NCBI GenBank assembly: GCA_021789795.1
Contig: JAJYJA010000146.1
Coordinates: 1 to 5,951 of the forward strand
DNA: 5,951 nt
Direction of reading: 5' to 3'
DNA from: Deltaproteobacteria bacterium
GTDB taxonomy: Bacteria; Desulfobacterota; Desulfobulbia; Desulfobulbales; VMSU01
Below are positions 5,316 to 5,951 of the stretch, piece by piece. A model generated the notes under the pieces. The model saw only the letters and a list, made by a program, of their open reading frames with translations, was not told the DNA's origin and did no database searches. Position 1 is the first letter of the stretch. Every line of letters begins with the position of its first letter. The position numbers and the translations under genes are program-made.

Positions 5316-5951
5316 ACCACATCGACCGCAAGGTGCTGGCCGGCGAACGGATCGAGGCCGGGGAGGCGCTGTCCCTGCTTGAGGGCCACGACCTGCACCG
5401 GCTGGGGCTTCTGGCCAACGCGGTGCGCCGCCGGCTGCACCCGGAACAGCGGGTCACCTACGTCATCGACCGCAACATCAACTACACCGACATCTGCGTC
5501 TCGGCCTGTCAGTTCTGCGCCTTCTTCAAGGCCCCGGAGGACGGGCGCGGCACGGTGCTCTCCCAGATCGAGCTGAGCCAGAAGATCAAGGAGACCAAGG
5601 CCCTGGGCGGCACCCAGATCCTGCTCCAGGGCGGATTGCACCCGGATAAGCCCCTGGAGTTCTACGAGGACATGCTGCGCTTCATCAAGGGCCATCAGAT
5701 CCATATCCACGGTTTTTCCCCGCCCGAGGTCTGCCACTTCGCCCGCCTCTCCGGGCTGACCATCCGGGAGGTGTTGACCCGGCTGCAACAGGCGGGGCTC
5801 GACTCCATCCCCGGCGGCGGGGCCGAGATTCTGGTGGATCGGGTGCGCCAGCAGATCTCGCCTCGCAAGTGCGACACCGACGAGTGGCTCGCGGTGATGG
5901 CGGAGGCCCACCGGCTGGGGATGCGCACCACCGCCACCATGATGTTCGGCC
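5312..5951 (+). CDS. mqnC: Cyclic dehypoxanthinyl futalosine synthase (radical SAM), 3' end outside window
   Basis: MqnC is the radical SAM enzyme that cyclises dehypoxanthine futalosine to the cyclic spiro intermediate later processed by MqnD. The 213 residues in view, of about 350 expected, include the CX3CX2C cluster at Cys62, Cys66 and Cys69 (ICVSACQFCAFF), followed by QGGLHPDKPLEFYEDML, HIHGFSPPE, GLDSIPGGGAEI and TTATMMFG. It is paralogous to the preceding mqnE, sharing the HP, SIPGGGAE and ATM motifs. CQFCAFF and the QGGLHPD form fit MqnC better than MqnE or CofH. The ATG overlaps the mqnE stop as ATGA, and GGAGGAGGG lies just upstream within mqnE, so translation is probably coupled. 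The frame stays open to the window edge, so truncation is by the window, not by mutation. Confidence 0.9.
   Translation, partial: MNHIDRKVLAGERIEAGEALSLLEGHDLHRLGLLANAVRRRLHPEQRVTYVIDRNINYTDICVSACQFCAFFKAPEDGRGTVLSQIELSQKIKETKALGGTQILLQGGLHPDKPLEFYEDMLRFIKGHQIHIHGFSPPEVCHFARLSGLTIREVLTRLQQAGLDSIPGGGAEILVDRVRQQISPRKCDTDEWLAVMAEAHRLGMRTTATMMFG

Noticed and set aside
1..5951. tRNA, rRNA, CRISPR array or transposase gene
   Set aside because: No regularly spaced repeats, no tRNA cloverleaf with a T-arm motif that I could find, no rRNA stretches and no transposase motif were seen on either strand.

Overview
The window is GC-rich with tightly packed plus-strand genes. It carries the futalosine (mqn) route to menaquinone, a phosphoenolpyruvate-synthase-like protein of a type I associate with anaerobic deltaproteobacteria (Desulfobacterota, Desulfuromonadales or Desulfobulbales-like), and short intergenic repeats. 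This lineage guess rests on protein flavour and layout only, since no rRNA or other marker is present.

Layout. Positions 1-375 hold no convincing gene. They contain a foldback repeat of about 150 bp (68-219) with imperfect 18-bp inverted ends, then a second inverted-repeat structure (289-356) resembling a terminator just upstream of the first gene. At 376-2964 is an 862-residue protein with a PPDK-type ATP-grasp domain and a swivelling phospho-histidine domain, followed by a C-terminal domain of about 285 residues in place of the usual PEP/pyruvate-binding barrel. A single-domain response regulator follows at 3007-3390, 42 nt downstream and probably in the same transcript. The gap at 3391-3490 holds a partial copy of the foldback-repeat end, a small duplication of the regulator gene's 3' end, a T-tract and a probable promoter with an 18-bp palindrome next to the following start codon.

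That start belongs to a TetR/AcrR-family repressor gene (3491-4216). Its 3' end overlaps mqnE (4200-5315), which in turn overlaps mqnC (5312-5951, cut by the window edge) in an ATGA junction. TetR, mqnE and mqnC therefore look like one translationally linked operon. The palindrome lies over the predicted -10 and start region, so the repressor may control itself and two radical SAM enzymes of menaquinone synthesis.

Together: MqnE makes aminodeoxyfutalosine, and MqnC later cyclises dehypoxanthine futalosine on the way to menaquinone. The first two genes form a separate module with a possible phosphotransfer or PEP/pyruvate-related role whose substrate cannot be named from sequence. The least ordinary items are the repeat structures placed at gene 3' ends, the PPDK-like protein with a replaced third domain beside a lone receiver protein, and the TetR operator over the mqn promoter. 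I did not see a clearly new defence or mobile system.
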